NCBI RefSeq assembly: GCF_012912005.1
Contig: NZ_JABBEA010000012.1
Location: forward strand, 62,001 to 126,000
Source of the DNA: Paenibacillus sp. SZ31
GTDB taxonomy: Bacteria; Bacillota; Bacilli; Paenibacillales; Paenibacillaceae
Length of the DNA: 64,000 bases
Direction of reading: 5' to 3'
The notes below the pieces were generated by a model. That model did not search any database and was not told the origin of the DNA. It was given only the letters and a program-made list of their open reading frames with translations. Positions 63,249-64,000 of this stretch are shown here, piece by piece. Made by a program: the position numbers and the translations under genes. The stretch's first letter is position 1. Every line of letters starts with the position of its first letter.

Positions 63249-64000
63249 ATGACAGAGAAATTAATTCGTCTGCTGCGTATACTTCAGGCTATACAAGCAA
63301 ATCCCGGAATTTCCGCCAAGGAGTTGGCGCTGAAATGCGGTACAACTGTACGCACGATATATCGTGATCTCCGGATTTTGGACAGGGTCGCCCCGATTAT
63401 GAATGAAGGATACGGCAAGGGTTACCGATTTATTGGTGAGTTTGCGATGTATCCGTTAGACTTTACTGAACAGGAAGCGATGGTTTTCTCCATGCTTCCG
63501 TCCGTAGTTGATACCTCCAAGTTACCTGCTGAATTTGATTCAGCTTTTGACAAGGTCATGTCAGCTCATACCAAATTAAAATCAAGAAACAGTGACATTG
63601 TAGAGAATATTGCGGGAATTATTCGGATGGGCACGCCAGCTTATCGTGAGGAAGGAAAAGACCCTAATTTGCTGATTCCCATCATCGAAGCGATTCTAAG
63701 TCGGCAAACGATTCGCACTCAATATCATACGCTGACTAGAAATGAGATCACGGTCCGGGATATCGATCCTTATTATCTTATTCCGCGGGATCAACGTTTT
63801 TATCTGATTGGATACTGTCATTTGCTACAAAAAGTCCGATTGTTTCGAATTAGCCGCTTTCTGGATGTGGAGAGAACACATGTCGAATTCGACAAGGGTG
63901 ATTTCAACATAACGCAGTACATGAAGAACACATGGTCCATTGACCGTGGCGACGAACATATCCATTTCAAGGTAAGATTCTCTGAGAGAGTGGCCCCCTA
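63249..64000 (+). CDS. WYL-domain transcriptional regulator (YafY-like), truncated by window end
   Basis: The visible 250 residues start MTEKLIRLLRILQAIQANPG. An N-terminal HTH_11 winged helix (SAKELALKCGTTVRTIYRDLRIL) is followed by a linker and a WYL domain (about 155-225: TIRTQYHTLTRNEITVRDIDPYYLIPRDQRFYLIGYCH...VRLFRISRFLDV). WYL proteins bind nucleic acid or nucleotide ligands and regulate stress, DNA-damage or defence genes; the target here is unknown. The ATG follows GAAGGGGAG. The frame is open to the last base, so the C-terminus lies beyond the window. Confidence 0.85.
   Translation, partial: MTEKLIRLLRILQAIQANPGISAKELALKCGTTVRTIYRDLRILDRVAPIMNEGYGKGYRFIGEFAMYPLDFTEQEAMVFSMLPSVVDTSKLPAEFDSAFDKVMSAHTKLKSRNSDIVENIAGIIRMGTPAYREEGKDPNLLIPIIEAILSRQTIRTQYHTLTRNEITVRDIDPYYLIPRDQRFYLIGYCHLLQKVRLFRISRFLDVERTHVEFDKGDFNITQYMKNTWSIDRGDEHIHFKVRFSERVAP

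Overview
The window looks like a chromosomal segment of a Paenibacillus-type Firmicute. Supporting signs are strong purine-rich ribosome binding sites, frequent TTG/GTG starts, many intrinsic terminators, S-layer-homology (SLH) surface proteins, LplB/YtcP-type sugar ABC systems without their own ATPase, membrane-anchored AraC regulators, and a Bacillus-like glcT-ptsG-ptsH-ptsI cluster. The genus call is inference from gene content. I saw no rRNA or tRNA genes, CRISPR array, prophage or transposase.

Layout. 0.2-5.1 kb: polysaccharide deacetylase, ilvD (reverse) behind a leader with a terminator, a KGG-repeat stress protein and a membrane acyltransferase. 5.2-11.8 kb: kdgK-kdgA (late ketodeoxygluconate catabolism), an alpha/beta hydrolase, a HAD phosphatase, a 232-bp palindromic MITE-like element, a sirtuin, an aldo/keto reductase and an AraC regulator. 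12-15.8 kb: Leloir operon galK-galE-galT, divergent from that AraC gene. 15.9-22.4 kb: LRR/InlB-repeat/SLH surface protein (reverse), a PNPOx-like flavoprotein, an iron alcohol dehydrogenase, and yuaF-floT (NfeD plus flotillin) behind a near-perfect sigma-W promoter. 22.5-27.7 kb: glcT, a RAT/terminator antitermination leader, ptsG, ptsH and ptsI. 28-33.2 kb: gcvT-gcvPA-gcvPB (reverse) behind a tandem glycine riboswitch, with gcvH divergent on its own. 33.6-38.8 kb: mannitol operon mtlA-mtlR-mtlF-mtlD. 38.9-41.7 kb (reverse): a CWC zinc-binding-type protein and a MutS2-family ATPase lacking the Smr nuclease domain. 41.8-50.6 kb: membrane AraC regulator, two permeases, binding protein, GH105 hydrolase and second binding protein. 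50.9-55.9 kb: an SLH protein and a 1220-residue secreted protein, joined by an abruptly AT-rich block. 56-61.4 kb: two tandem paralogous type I pullulanases. 61.6-64 kb: L25/Ctc, a hypothetical protein and a WYL-domain regulator cut by the window end.

Most of the window serves carbohydrate acquisition and its regulation: glucose and mannitol PTS, galactose, ketodeoxygluconate, GH105-linked oligosaccharides and alpha-glucans, with several candidate CcpA (cre) operators.

The most interesting item is the leader of the Smr-less MutS2 paralogue. A strong reverse promoter is followed by a good ribosome binding site and a 7-codon ORF (MSVNVLN). The last four codons, stop included, form one arm of a perfect 12-bp long-range stem. 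Two intrinsic terminators come next, and the other arm of the stem can also feed an antiterminator pairing. This is the architecture of ribosome-stalling attenuation seen at inducible translation-antibiotic resistance genes. It precedes a member of a family (MutS2/RqcU) known to act on stalled ribosomes. The proposed function is inference; the sequence elements are directly visible.
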